A DNA stretch of 64,000 nucleotides from Actinobacteria bacterium IMCC26103 (lineage in GTDB: Bacteria > Actinomycetota > Actinomycetes > Nanopelagicales > Nanopelagicaceae). Where the stretch lies: the NCBI GenBank assembly GCA_002284875.1, contig CP015604.1, positions 806,001 to 870,000 on the forward strand. Reading direction: 5' to 3'. The position numbers and the translations under genes are program-made. Of this stretch, positions 1 through 8,106 are shown piece by piece (position 1 is the stretch's first letter; every line of letters starts with the position of its first letter). The notes beneath the pieces were generated by a model, which did no database searches, had not been told where the DNA came from, and was given only the letters and a program-made list of their open reading frames with translations.

Positions 1-76
1 TGGCCTTCCGTACCTTCTGGGCCGACTACCAACGAATATGCACACGCATAGACGTTCTTATCTAAAGGAGAAAAAC

Positions 77-1159
77 GTGGCTGCTGATAAAGCAAATAAA
101 GCCGAAGAGAAAAACACATCCGATCGCCAAAAGGCGCTCGATACCGCGCTCGCCCAGATTGAACGTCAATTTGGAAAAGGCTCAGTAATGAAGATGTCCG
201 ATCGTCAAAACACGATCATCGAAGTTATCCCAACTGGTTCAATCGCACTCGATATCGCACTCGGTATCGGCGGCTTGCCACGTGGACGTATCGTAGAAAT
301 TTATGGACCAGAATCCTCAGGTAAGACAACTCTTACCTTGCATGCAATTGCAAATGCACAGAAAGCCGGCGGTATCTGCGCCTTCATCGATGCTGAACAC
401 GCATTTGATGCAGAGTACGCAAAGAAGCTCGGCGTTGATATCGATGCACTTCTTGTTTCACAACCAGATACCGGTGAACAAGCACTTGAGATCATGGATA
501 TGTTGATCCGTTCCGGCGCACTTGATCTCGTTGTCGTTGACTCTGTTGCAGCACTTGTTCCACGTGCAGAAATCGAAGGCGAAATGGGCGATTCACATAT
601 GGGCTTGCAAGCACGCCTTATGTCACAAGCGCTCCGTAAAATTACCGGCGCACTTCACCAATCAAAGACAACTGCAATCTTTATCAACCAGCTCCGCGAA
701 AAGATCGGTGTCTTCTTCGGATCTCCTGAAACTACAACTGGCGGTAAGGCCCTTAAGTTCTACGCTTCAGTTCGCCTCGATATCCGTCGTATTGAAACAC
801 TTAAAGATGGCACCGAATCTGTCGGTAACCGCACCCGTGTTAAGGTCGTCAAGAACAAGATGGCCCCACCATTTAAGCAAGCAGAATTCGACATCATCTA
901 CGGCACAGGTATCTCACGCGAAGGATCCCTCATCGACCTTGGCGTTGAAGTCGGCATAGTTAAGAAAGCTGGCGCTTGGTATACCTACGAAGCAGATCAG
1001 TTAGGACAGGGCAAGGAAAATTCTCGCGCCTTCTTAATCGATAACCCAGATCTAGCTAACGAGATCGAGACCAAGATCCGCGCTCACTTTGTGCCGATCG
1101 AGGTAGATGCTGAACTCGTTGCCGCAATCGATGAAGCAGCAGCAGAGGTTGATTTCTAA
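77..1159 (+). CDS. recA: Recombinase RecA
   Basis: RecA forms ATP-dependent filaments on single-stranded DNA for homologous recombination and drives LexA autocleavage in the SOS response. The 360-residue product has the Walker [10 protein letters not shown] near residue 76, Walker [10 protein letters not shown] near 152, the L2 loop [10 protein letters not shown] and a typical acidic C-terminus. An in-frame ATG lies 39 bases upstream, but I chose the GTG at 77 because AAAGGAG (64-70) sits at ideal spacing and the protein then begins like other actinobacterial RecA. recX follows at once, as is usual in this phylum. No SOS box is visible in the 76 bases available upstream. Confidence 0.98.
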   Translation: MAADKANKAEEKNTSDRQKALDTALAQIERQFGKGSVMKMSDRQNTIIEVIPTGSIALDIALGIGGLPRGRIVEIYGPESSGKTTLTLHAIANAQKAGGICAFIDAEHAFDAEYAKKLGVDIDALLVSQPDTGEQALEIMDMLIRSGALDLVVVDSVAALVPRAEIEGEMGDSHMGLQARLMSQALRKITGALHQSKTTAIFINQLREKIGVFFGSPETTTGGKALKFYASVRLDIRRIETLKDGTESVGNRTRVKVVKNKMAPPFKQAEFDIIYGTGISREGSLIDLGVEVGIVKKAGAWYTYEADQLGQGKENSRAFLIDNPDLANEIETKIRAHFVPIEVDAELVAAIDEAAAEVDF

Positions 1160-1164
1160 TCAGC

Positions 1165-1665
1165 CTGGAATTTGCAAAGGTTGCAAGAGGCGAAGGCTCC
1201 GACCCTTACGAAGTAGCACATACGATCGCGCTAAATGCGTTGGTTACACGTGCGAAAAGTAAGGGCGAGCTTCTCGCTCATCTGAAGACCCGGGGCGTAG
1301 AGGATGATGTCGCGCAAGCAATTATCTTCCGGTTGCAAGAAGCCGGCCTCGTTAATGATGAAGAGTTCGCTAAAGCTTGGGCTCAGTCACGCCATAACCA
1401 TAAGAAGATTTCCAAGCGAATAATTGCGGGGGAGCTACGCCAAAAAGGCGTTATGCAGAGCGCGATTGATGAAGCCTTAGATGAGATCGATGACTCCGCT
1501 GAATATCGCAGCGCCTTTGATCTCGCCTTCAAGAAATACAACACCATGTCGCGGCTTGAGCCAGAAGTTCAGATCCGCAGAATTCAATCGTTGCTACAAC
1601 GAAAAGGTTTTAGCTTCGGAGTTATTTCGCAAGTATTAAAAGAGTTAGATCTCTTGAATAATTAG
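1165..1665 (+). CDS. recX: Regulatory protein RecX (probable non-standard start)
   Basis: RecX binds RecA filaments and modulates their activity. The product is a small, charged, all-helical protein with the three tandem three-helix repeats of the family (for example KGELLAHLKTRGV, then RIIAGELRQKGV, then QIRRIQSLLQRKGF). The start is a problem. The first ATG/GTG/TTG in frame is TTG at 1240, but family-like sequence (DPYEVAHTIALNAL) is encoded before it. The frame is open back to 1153 and contains only CTG (1165) or ATC (1159, overlapping the recA stop) as conceivable starts. I list CTG 1165, giving 166 residues. The gene is certain; the start is not. Confidence 0.85.
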   Translation: MEFAKVARGEGSDPYEVAHTIALNALVTRAKSKGELLAHLKTRGVEDDVAQAIIFRLQEAGLVNDEEFAKAWAQSRHNHKKISKRIIAGELRQKGVMQSAIDEALDEIDDSAEYRSAFDLAFKKYNTMSRLEPEVQIRRIQSLLQRKGFSFGVISQVLKELDLLNN

Positions 1666-1677
1666 GTCAAGTAATAG

Positions 1678-2394
1678 TTAGTTTTTAGATAAGTGCTCAG
1701 TTAATCGGGCTGCTGTAGCAACTACTGCAGCAGCATGTACGCGACCTGGTTGGCGACCTAAACGTTCGATCGGTCCAGAAATTGATACTGCTGCAATAAC
1801 TTTTCCATTTGGGCCTTTTACTGGGGCGCTGACAGATGCAACACCGGCTTCACGTTCTCCAACTGATTGCGCCCAACCACGGCGACGATCTGCTGCCAAA
1901 TGAGCTGCAGTAAAGCGTGCGTTCTTAACGCCGCGATGAATCTTCTCTGAATCTTCCCAAGCCAATAAAATTTGTGCAGCAGAACCTGCCTGCATAGTTA
2001 GCGATGCGCCAACTGGTACAGAATCACGTAAGCCCGATAAACGTTCAGCCACTGCAACACAGATTCGGATATCGCCTTGGCGGCGGTATAACTGCGCAGA
2101 TTCACCCGTTGCATCACGTAAGGCGGCCAGCGCGGGGGCGGCAGCTGCCAGTAGGCGATCTTCACCGGCGGCAGCTGCTAATTCGCCAGAGCGCACACCC
2201 AATACAAAACGACCCTGCAAGTCGCGTGTGACCAAGCGGTGATGTTCTAGCGCTACGGCTAGGCGGTGTGCGGTAGGACGGGCGATTCCGGTAGCTGCAA
2301 CTAGTTCAGCCAGTGAATGTGGGCCAGATTCGAGGGTGCCTAAGATGGCTACCGCTTTATCTAAGACGCCAACTCCGCTATTCTTCTTATCCAC
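1678..2394 (-). CDS. ndgR: IclR-family transcriptional regulator, NdgR/LtbR type
   Basis: The 238-residue protein has an N-terminal winged helix-turn-helix (about residues 10-70, recognition helix near TGIARPTAHRLAVAL) and a C-terminal IclR effector-binding domain. It is divergent from leuCD, the arrangement of actinobacterial NdgR/LtbR, which control leucine and other amino-acid biosynthesis genes. The start is GTG at 2394. The 61-base gap to leuC holds a 19-bp palindrome that could be its operator. The family call is secure. The NdgR name rests on position and overall similarity as I recall it. Confidence 0.9.
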   Translation of the reverse strand: MDKKNSGVGVLDKAVAILGTLESGPHSLAELVAATGIARPTAHRLAVALEHHRLVTRDLQGRFVLGVRSGELAAAAGEDRLLAAAAPALAALRDATGESAQLYRRQGDIRICVAVAERLSGLRDSVPVGASLTMQAGSAAQILLAWEDSEKIHRGVKNARFTAAHLAADRRRGWAQSVGEREAGVASVSAPVKGPNGKVIAAVSISGPIERLGRQPGRVHAAAVVATAARLTEHLSKN

Positions 2395-2407
2395 GCAGCG
2401 AGATTAG

Positions 2408-2426
2408 CATCCCATTTAATGAGATG
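2408..2426. promoter_or_regulatory. Operator-like palindrome between ndgR and leuC
   Basis: The sequence CATCCCATTTAATGAGATG is an inverted repeat centred on T2417: eight of nine positions per arm pair, with one mismatch (C2412/A2422). It lies in the short divergent gap, 14 bases from the ndgR start and 30 from the leuC start. A site here could serve both autoregulation and leuCD control by the IclR-type protein. The palindrome is directly visible; the binding protein is inferred. Confidence 0.55.
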
Positions 2427-2455
2427 CAAGGCTTAAGGAAATGGATCAGGCAATT

Positions 2456-3847
2456 ATGGGTAAGACACTGGCAGAGAAAATTTGGGAAGACCACGTCGTT
2501 CGTTCGGCGCAGGGTGAACCTGATCTGCTCTACATAGATTTGCAACTAGTTCACGAAGTCACAAGTGCGCAAGCATTCGATGGTCTGCGCCTTGCAGGCC
2601 GAAAAGTGCGCCGCCCTGATTTAACGATCGCAACTGAAGATCACAACACCCCAACTTTAGATATCTTAAAACCGATCGCAGATCCGGTTTCAAAGCTGCA
2701 GATCGATACCTTGCGCAATAACGCAAAAGAGTTCGGTATTCGTATTCACTCATTGGGCGATGCCGATCAAGGCGTGGTTCACGTCGTTGGCCCGCAGCTC
2801 GGGATTACCCAACCAGGGATGACAATTGTCTGCGGAGATTCACATACCTCAACTCATGGCGCATTCGGTGCGATCGCATTTGGTATCGGAACATCCGAAG
2901 TTGAGCACGTGCTTGCCACCCAGACCCTGCCATCTACTCGCCCCAAGATGATGGCGATAAACGTTGAAGGAAAGTTAAAGGCTGGCGTCACCGCAAAAGA
3001 TATTATCTTGGCGATCATCGCTCAGATCGGAACTGGCGGAGGCCAGGGCTACATCATCGAATATCGCGGTTCGGCAATTCGCGAACTTTCGATGGAAGGT
3101 CGCATGACTGTTTGTAATATGTCGATTGAAGCTGGCGCGCGCGCCGGTTTGATAGCACCTGATCAAAAGACCTTTGATTACATTAAGGGCAAGCCACATG
3201 CACCAGAAGATTTTGTCGTTGCCCAAAGTTATTGGCAGACGCTATTTTCAGATAGCGATGCAAAATTTGATCTCGAGATCACTCTCGATGCTGACCAGCT
3301 TGAGCCATTTGTTACTTGGGGAACCAACCCAGGACAAGGCTTGCCACTTAATGCATCTGTTCCAAATCCGGCAGATATTAAAGATTCTGAAGCACGAGGT
3401 GCGGCAGAACGTGCGCTGGAATACATGGGCTTAACCGCCGGCACACCACTTAAAAACATAGCCATTGACACTGTTTTCTTGGGCTCTTGCACCAATGGGC
3501 GCATTGAAGATTTGCGCGCTGCCGCGTCCGTTTTAGAAGGCAAGAAGATCGCGCCAAAACTTCGCATGTTAGTTGTGCCAGGTTCCGAGCGCGTTCGTCA
3601 GCAAGCGATGAAGGAAGGCTTAGATAAAGTCTTTTTAGATGCAGGAGCTGAATGGCGTAACGCGGGTTGTTCTATGTGTTTGGGAATGAACCCTGATCAG
3701 CTAAGCGTTGGCGAACGTGCAGCATCTACTTCCAACCGAAACTTTGAAGGACGCCAAGGTAAAGGCGGTCGTACCCACTTGGTAAGCCCACTAGTTGCAG
3801 CAGCAACCGCTATCCGCGGCACTCTCTCATCGCCAGCGGATCTGTAG
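2456..3847 (+). CDS. leuC: 3-isopropylmalate dehydratase large subunit
   Basis: With LeuD it isomerises 2-isopropylmalate to 3-isopropylmalate in leucine biosynthesis, using a [4Fe-4S] cluster. The cluster cysteines are visible in [10 protein letters not shown] (about residue 344) and [10 protein letters not shown] (about 405-408); [12 protein letters not shown] is also typical. Start: an ATG at 2441 is in frame, but [15 protein letters not shown] from ATG 2456 matches the usual N-terminus, giving 463 residues. leuD follows after 13 bases, so the two are almost certainly co-transcribed. Confidence 0.97.
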   Translation: MGKTLAEKIWEDHVVRSAQGEPDLLYIDLQLVHEVTSAQAFDGLRLAGRKVRRPDLTIATEDHNTPTLDILKPIADPVSKLQIDTLRNNAKEFGIRIHSLGDADQGVVHVVGPQLGITQPGMTIVCGDSHTSTHGAFGAIAFGIGTSEVEHVLATQTLPSTRPKMMAINVEGKLKAGVTAKDIILAIIAQIGTGGGQGYIIEYRGSAIRELSMEGRMTVCNMSIEAGARAGLIAPDQKTFDYIKGKPHAPEDFVVAQSYWQTLFSDSDAKFDLEITLDADQLEPFVTWGTNPGQGLPLNASVPNPADIKDSEARGAAERALEYMGLTAGTPLKNIAIDTVFLGSCTNGRIEDLRAAASVLEGKKIAPKLRMLVVPGSERVRQQAMKEGLDKVFLDAGAEWRNAGCSMCLGMNPDQLSVGERAASTSNRNFEGRQGKGGRTHLVSPLVAAATAIRGTLSSPADL

Positions 3848-3860
3848 AAAGGTTATAAAA

Positions 3861-4460
3861 ATGGAGAAATTTATTTCACATACCGGCACCGGAGTACCTC
3901 TGCGCCGAAGTAACGTTGATACTGATCAAATTATCCCAGCGGTTTACCTCAAGCGCGTTACCCGGAGCGGTTTTGAAGACGGCCTATTTGCCGCTTGGCG
4001 CAACGATCCCGAGTTTGTTCTAAATCAACCACAATATAAGGCCGGCACCGTTCTAGTCGCAGGTCCTGAATTCGGAACCGGTTCATCGCGCGAGCACGCA
4101 GTATGGGCGCTACAAAATTACGGCTTTAAAGTTGTTATCTCCAGCCGCTTTGCCGATATCTTCCGCGGTAATTCGCTCAAGGGTGGGCTATTGACTGTGA
4201 TCTTGCCGCAGGAGGCCGTTGAAGAGATCTGGGTAGCCATAGAGGCAGATCCGACCACTGAAATCAAAGTTGACTTGGACTCACGCACTGTTTCCTACGG
4301 AGCAACGACAATCGCATTTGAATTAGACGATTACACCCGCTGGCGCTTGATGGAAGGTCTAGATGACATCGGACTTACCTTGAAGCAGACTGATTCGATT
4401 GATGCATTTGAGGCAAAGCGCCCAAGTTATAAGCCTAAAACGCTGCCAATTCGTATTTAG
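3861..4460 (+). CDS. leuD: 3-isopropylmalate dehydratase small subunit
   Basis: This is the swivel-domain subunit that pairs with LeuC. The 199-residue length is normal for Leu[16 protein letters not shown] near residue 18 and the [14 protein letters not shown] segment near 70 are the substrate-binding motifs of the family. The ATG at 3861 follows GAAAGG at good spacing, and an in-frame ATG inside leuC is not needed. A hairpin with a T-run lies about 90 bases downstream. Confidence 0.97.
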   Translation: MEKFISHTGTGVPLRRSNVDTDQIIPAVYLKRVTRSGFEDGLFAAWRNDPEFVLNQPQYKAGTVLVAGPEFGTGSSREHAVWALQNYGFKVVISSRFADIFRGNSLKGGLLTVILPQEAVEEIWVAIEADPTTEIKVDLDSRTVSYGATTIAFELDDYTRWRLMEGLDDIGLTLKQTDSIDAFEAKRPSYKPKTLPIRI

Positions 4461-4548
4461 ACAAGTGCTCCACTAAATAAACTTTCTTTTCGTAGAGAAA
4501 AGCAGCGTAAAATGCTTACTTCTTAGATGGGGTGAGTTAATTCTGCGT

Positions 4549-4582
4549 AACTCTCAACTTGTAAATGAGAGTTTTTTACGCA
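4549..4582 (+). terminator. Terminator-like hairpin after leuD
   Basis: Arms AACTCTCA (4549-4556) and TGAGAGTT (4566-4573) pair perfectly around a 9-base loop and run into six T residues (4572-4577). A second, outer pair, TGCGTA (4544-4549) and TACGCA (4577-4582), encloses the T-run. It is plausible as an intrinsic terminator for leuCD. The stem is AT-rich, so strength is uncertain. Confidence 0.5.
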
Positions 4583-4690
4583 TAAAAAGTGCGATTTCTT
4601 GCAAATATTAAATCGCGACACGCCCGCGTTAATATCGCTCTCACCCTATAAAAAGGTTTAAGTTTTAGCCACAAGTTAAGCAAAGGCTTA

Positions 4691-4704
4691 ATTTACGCGT
4701 AAAT
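4691..4704. promoter_or_regulatory. 14-bp palindrome in the HU gene leader
   Basis: ATTTACGCGTAAAT is a perfect palindrome ending just before the AAGGGG ribosome-binding site (4707-4712) of the HU gene. It could be an operator or a small RNA stem near the ribosome-binding site. The sequence is seen directly; the role is unknown. Confidence 0.3.
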
Positions 4705-4718
4705 CTAAGGGGATTTAG

Positions 4719-5162
4719 ATGAATAAGGCACAATTTATTGCCGCGTTGGCCCCACACTTCAACGACAGCAAGAAAGAAGCAGCACACGCTGTAGAAATCG
4801 TATTCGACACAATTACACGCACCATGTCAAAGGGTGAAGATGTAATGATCAACGATTTCGGTAAGTTCAAGAAGGTCGATCGCAAGGCACGTATGGGCCG
4901 TAACCCATTTACTGGCGAGACCATCAAGATCAAAGCTTCTAAGAAGGCTCGCTTCCTACCTGCAAAGGGTTTGAAGGATGTCATCTCAGGTGAGCGCAAG
5001 CTAGGTCCTGCTCCAAAGCCAGAACCAAAGCCAGTAGCTAAGAAGGCTGCAGTCAAGAAGGTTGCGAAGAAAAAGCCGGCAGCAAAGAAGACTGTTAAGA
5101 AAGTTGCTAAGCGCAAGCCAGCAGCAAAGAAGGTTGTAAAGAAAGCCGCTAAGAAGCGTTAA
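4719..5162 (+). CDS. hup: HU-family nucleoid protein with lysine-rich tail
   Basis: The first 90 residues are a standard HU fold, with GEDVMINDFGKFKKVDRKAR and the DNA-clasping arm RNPFTGETIKI. Residues from about 98 to 147 form a low-complexity Lys/Ala/Pro tail with KKxAAKK-type repeats. This is the layout of actinobacterial HupB, a DNA-compacting, histone-H1-like tailed HU. Start ATG 4719 is set by AAGGGG six bases upstream. It is monocistronic: a 250-base leader region precedes it and a strong terminator follows. Confidence 0.95.
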   Translation: MNKAQFIAALAPHFNDSKKEAAHAVEIVFDTITRTMSKGEDVMINDFGKFKKVDRKARMGRNPFTGETIKIKASKKARFLPAKGLKDVISGERKLGPAPKPEPKPVAKKAAVKKVAKKKPAAKKTVKKVAKRKPAAKKVVKKAAKKR

Positions 5163-5186
5163 TCAATAACTTCTTAGAACTTTTTT

Positions 5187-5225
5187 AAAACTGGGGTCAG
5201 CATTTGCTGGCCCCAGTTTTTCTTT
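5187..5225 (+). terminator. Strong intrinsic terminator after the HU gene
   Basis: AAAACTGGGG (5187-5196) pairs with CCCCAGTTTT (5211-5220). It continues inward through a T-G wobble and CAGC/GCTG, leaving a four-base ATTT loop, and is followed by a T-rich run. This is the clearest Rho-independent terminator in the window. As the flanking A-run mirrors the T-run, it may act in both directions. Confidence 0.9.
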
Positions 5226-5243
5226 CCCCACTAGAATTGAGTT

Positions 5244-6020
5244 ATGGCCCAGATGCGTGTGTCTTATGCGCCACCGACCGGGCGCCCGCTAGGGACAAAT
5301 CTCACCTTTAAAATCTGTACAAAAATTGCTATCCCAATTATCAAGTTAATTACCAAGCGCACTTGGATCGGCGCAGAGAACATTCCTAAATCTGGCGCAG
5401 TAATCGTTGCCAATAACCATCTCTCTTACTTCGATGTCTTAAATCTTGCGCACTTTCTATATGCGAATGGACGCGCTCCACGGTTTTTGGGGAAGGTAGA
5501 AGTCTTTAAAGTTCCGATCATCGGTCGCATCCTTTTGGCAGCCGGTCAGGTTCCAGTCGAGCGGGAAACTCCCAATGCTGGCAAAGCAGTTGATCATGCC
5601 AAGCGCTTATTGGAAGCAGGACATTTACTTGGCGTCTATCCCGAAGGAACACTCTCGCGCGATCTGGGACATTGGCCGATGGTTGCAAAAACTGGTTTAG
5701 CGCGATTAGCACTTACAACAAATACTCCAGTAATTCCGGTTGCCCAATGGGGTTCACAAATCATGATGCCGACATATTCCAAGAAGTTAAAGATATTTCC
5801 ACGAACTCAGATAACAATGGTTGCAGGTAAACCGGTAGATCTTTCTCCTTGGTATGGCAAAGGCGATGATCCGCAAGCCTTGATCGAGGCGACCGCCAAG
5901 ATTATGCGGGAAATTACAACTCTACTTGAGCAAATTCGTGGCCAGAGGCGCCCTGAAGTAATCTTTGACCCACATACTTCTGATTTGCCGCGAACCGGCA
6001 ACTTTAAGAAGAAGCGTTAA
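5244..6020 (+). CDS. plsC: 1-acyl-sn-glycerol-3-phosphate acyltransferase (PlsC family)
   Basis: The protein transfers an acyl chain to lysophosphatidic acid to make phosphatidate at the membrane. The 258-residue product carries the acyltransferase H-x4-D motif (NHLSYFD, His about 59 and Asp 64) and the glycerophosphate-binding PEGTLSRD block near residue 134. A hydrophobic N-terminal segment (about 22-37) could anchor it. It is followed after 20 bases by gpsA, which makes the glycerol-3-phosphate backbone, so the pair forms a phospholipid unit. Exact acyl acceptor is not proven by sequence. Confidence 0.92.
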   Translation: MAQMRVSYAPPTGRPLGTNLTFKICTKIAIPIIKLITKRTWIGAENIPKSGAVIVANNHLSYFDVLNLAHFLYANGRAPRFLGKVEVFKVPIIGRILLAAGQVPVERETPNAGKAVDHAKRLLEAGHLLGVYPEGTLSRDLGHWPMVAKTGLARLALTTNTPVIPVAQWGSQIMMPTYSKKLKIFPRTQITMVAGKPVDLSPWYGKGDDPQALIEATAKIMREITTLLEQIRGQRRPEVIFDPHTSDLPRTGNFKKKR

Positions 6021-6040
6021 CGAGTAAAGGTAGGCAAGCG

Positions 6041-7042
6041 ATGAGCAAGGTATCGGTATTCGGAGCAGGTGCTTGGGGTTCAACCCTTGCACAAGTTCTC
6101 TGCGATGCCGGAAATGAAGTCTTACTCTGGGGCCGAAGCGCTGATGTCGTAAATGAGATCAATACCAAGCACACCAACTCTAAATACATTGGCACCAATA
6201 TTCTGCCCTCTGAAATCCGTGCAACGACTGATCTCGATGAAACCTTCGCCTTCAGCAAGAACTACGTTCTAGCTATTCCATCCCAACAACTTCGCTCGAC
6301 ACTTCAGCTCTGGAAACCTCATTTTTCAGATGGCTGTTTAATCGTAAGTACGCTCAAAGGCATCGAGATCAGCACCCAATTGCGGATGACTGAAGTAATG
6401 GAAGATGTCATCGGTAAGCATCGAGTGGCTTTGATTACCGGACCGAACTTGGCAGATGAATTAATTCTGCGCCAGCCAGCAGGCGCTGTTGCCGCTGCAA
6501 CAAACCAAGCAACCTCTGAAGAAGTCCGTGCACTTTTCCGCACTCCGTATTACCGCGTCTATACCTCAGTTGACTTACTTGGCTGCGAGTTAGCTGGTGC
6601 GATTAAAAACGTTATCGCACTCGCCGTTGGTATCTCAATCGGTATGGGATTTGGCGAAAATACCCAAGCGATGTTAATTACTCGCGGGTTAAATGAAGTT
6701 GCCCGCTTATGTGCTGCCCACGGTGCAGATCCACTCAGCGCCGCAGGTCTTGCTGGTATGGGTGATCTTGTAGCAACATGTGGTTCACCACTTTCGCGTA
6801 ACCGAACATTTGGCGAACTATTGGGCCGCACCGGTTCCATGGAATCAGCGCTTGGCCAATGGGCTAAGACCGTTGAAGGCGTTGCTTCATCTGGGGCGAT
6901 CGTAGAAATTGCACACCGCGTCGGAGTTGAAGTTCCAGTTATTGAATCAGTTGCCGATATCGTCAATGGATCTTTAAGTCCGGAAGCTGCGCTACAGCGT
7001 TTAATGGAGATCACCACAAAAGCTGAGAACTTCATCCGATGA
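6041..7042 (+). CDS. gpsA: Glycerol-3-phosphate dehydrogenase [NAD(P)+]
   Basis: It reduces dihydroxyacetone phosphate to sn-glycerol 3-phosphate for phospholipid synthesis. The Rossmann GAGAWGS is at residues 8-14, and the ELAGAIKNVIALAVGI segment contains the catalytic lysine. The length of 333 residues is normal. The stop overlaps the ddl start (ATGA at 7039-7042), giving translational coupling. The plsC-gpsA-ddl order links membrane-lipid and cell-wall precursor synthesis and is common in actinobacteria. Confidence 0.97.
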   Translation: MSKVSVFGAGAWGSTLAQVLCDAGNEVLLWGRSADVVNEINTKHTNSKYIGTNILPSEIRATTDLDETFAFSKNYVLAIPSQQLRSTLQLWKPHFSDGCLIVSTLKGIEISTQLRMTEVMEDVIGKHRVALITGPNLADELILRQPAGAVAAATNQATSEEVRALFRTPYYRVYTSVDLLGCELAGAIKNVIALAVGISIGMGFGENTQAMLITRGLNEVARLCAAHGADPLSAAGLAGMGDLVATCGSPLSRNRTFGELLGRTGSMESALGQWAKTVEGVASSGAIVEIAHRVGVEVPVIESVADIVNGSLSPEAALQRLMEITTKAENFIR

Positions 7043-8106
7043 CCCAGCGCGTAGCAATCATCTGCGGTGGGCGCTCTAGCGAGCATGAAATCTCCTGTAT
7101 TTCTGCCGGGGGAGTCCTATCGGCGATCGATCGCAGCAAATACGAACCAGTTTTAATTGGTATCAGCAAGAGCGGAAAGTGGTTCTTACTTCCTGCAAAT
7201 CATTCACTGGCTTTAAGTAATGGAGTACTCCCAACGATTCCAGAGAATGGAATATCGGTTGCACTTAACGCAGATGGATTTATCGCTGCAGGTGAAAATC
7301 TAAATATTCAGATCGCTTTTCCAGTTCTTCACGGACCTTATGGAGAAGATGGCACGATCCAAGGTTTACTTGAAATCGCTGACATTCCATATGTTGGCTC
7401 GGGCGTTTTAGCATCAGCGGTAGCGATGGATAAGTCTTTTGCTAAGCCAATCTTTGCATCTCACGGAATTAAGACAGCTGCCGGTTTTGTGGCGCGTCAA
7501 AGCCAATGGAAAGCAGGTCAAGCTGCAATACAGAAAGCGGCAGATCAACTTGGGTATCCAGTATTTGTAAAGCCTGCGCGAGGTGGATCTTCCCGCGGAA
7601 CAACGAAAGTTAAATCTGCTGCTGAATTTGCTTCTGCAATTAATGAAGCTTTTAAATTCGATACCAAAGCGTTGGTAGAGCAAGAAATTCGCGGGGCGGA
7701 AATTGAATGTGCAGTCTTGGAAATTGATGGCGTGGCAAAAGCCTCGATCGTGGGCCAGATAAAGATTGATCCGAAATACGATTTCTATGATTTTGAAGCA
7801 AAGTACCTAGATGGTGCAACCACCATTGAACTTCCTGCTCCAATTGATCAAAAGCTAAGCGATGAAATTCGCGCCAAAGCTGTGGATGCCTTTATCTCAC
7901 TTGGTTGTTCAGGACTTGCGCGAGTTGATTTCTTCTTAACGCCAAATAACGAGGTAATTATCAACGAGTTGAACACGATGCCGGGATTTACAGCCACATC
8001 AGTCTTCCCAAAGATGTGGGCAGCCACTAACGTGACTTATACGGAAGTGGTCAGCCATCTCCTAAAGACTGCGCAATCTCGCACAAACGGAGTGTTAGGG
8101 AATTAG
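7039..8106 (+). CDS. ddl: D-alanine--D-alanine ligase
   Basis: This ATP-grasp enzyme joins two D-alanines for peptidoglycan. Visible motifs are the N-terminal GGRSSEHEISCISA, HGPYGEDGTIQGLLE, VKPARGGSSRG, the omega-loop region YDFYDFEAKY and the metal-binding INELNTMPGFT near the end. The YDFEAKY form fits D-Ala-D-Ala rather than D-Ala-D-Lac ligases (family knowledge, not tested). The length is 355 residues. The next gene starts on the base after the stop codon, so it is probably in the same transcript. Confidence 0.97.
   Translation: MTQRVAIICGGRSSEHEISCISAGGVLSAIDRSKYEPVLIGISKSGKWFLLPANHSLALSNGVLPTIPENGISVALNADGFIAAGENLNIQIAFPVLHGPYGEDGTIQGLLEIADIPYVGSGVLASAVAMDKSFAKPIFASHGIKTAAGFVARQSQWKAGQAAIQKAADQLGYPVFVKPARGGSSRGTTKVKSAAEFASAINEAFKFDTKALVEQEIRGAEIECAVLEIDGVAKASIVGQIKIDPKYDFYDFEAKYLDGATTIELPAPIDQKLSDEIRAKAVDAFISLGCSGLARVDFFLTPNNEVIINELNTMPGFTATSVFPKMWAATNVTYTEVVSHLLKTAQSRTNGVLGN

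Noticed and set aside
1-76. Possible 3' end of a gene before recA (frames stay open to stops at 49-51 and 63-65)
   Set aside because: Fewer than 22 codons are visible in either frame and neither reads as a family I recognise.
5026-5160. Repetitive Lys/Ala codons of the HU tail as a DNA repeat element or CRISPR-like array
   Set aside because: Period is irregular and explained by the low-complexity basic tail; no spacers of fixed length.
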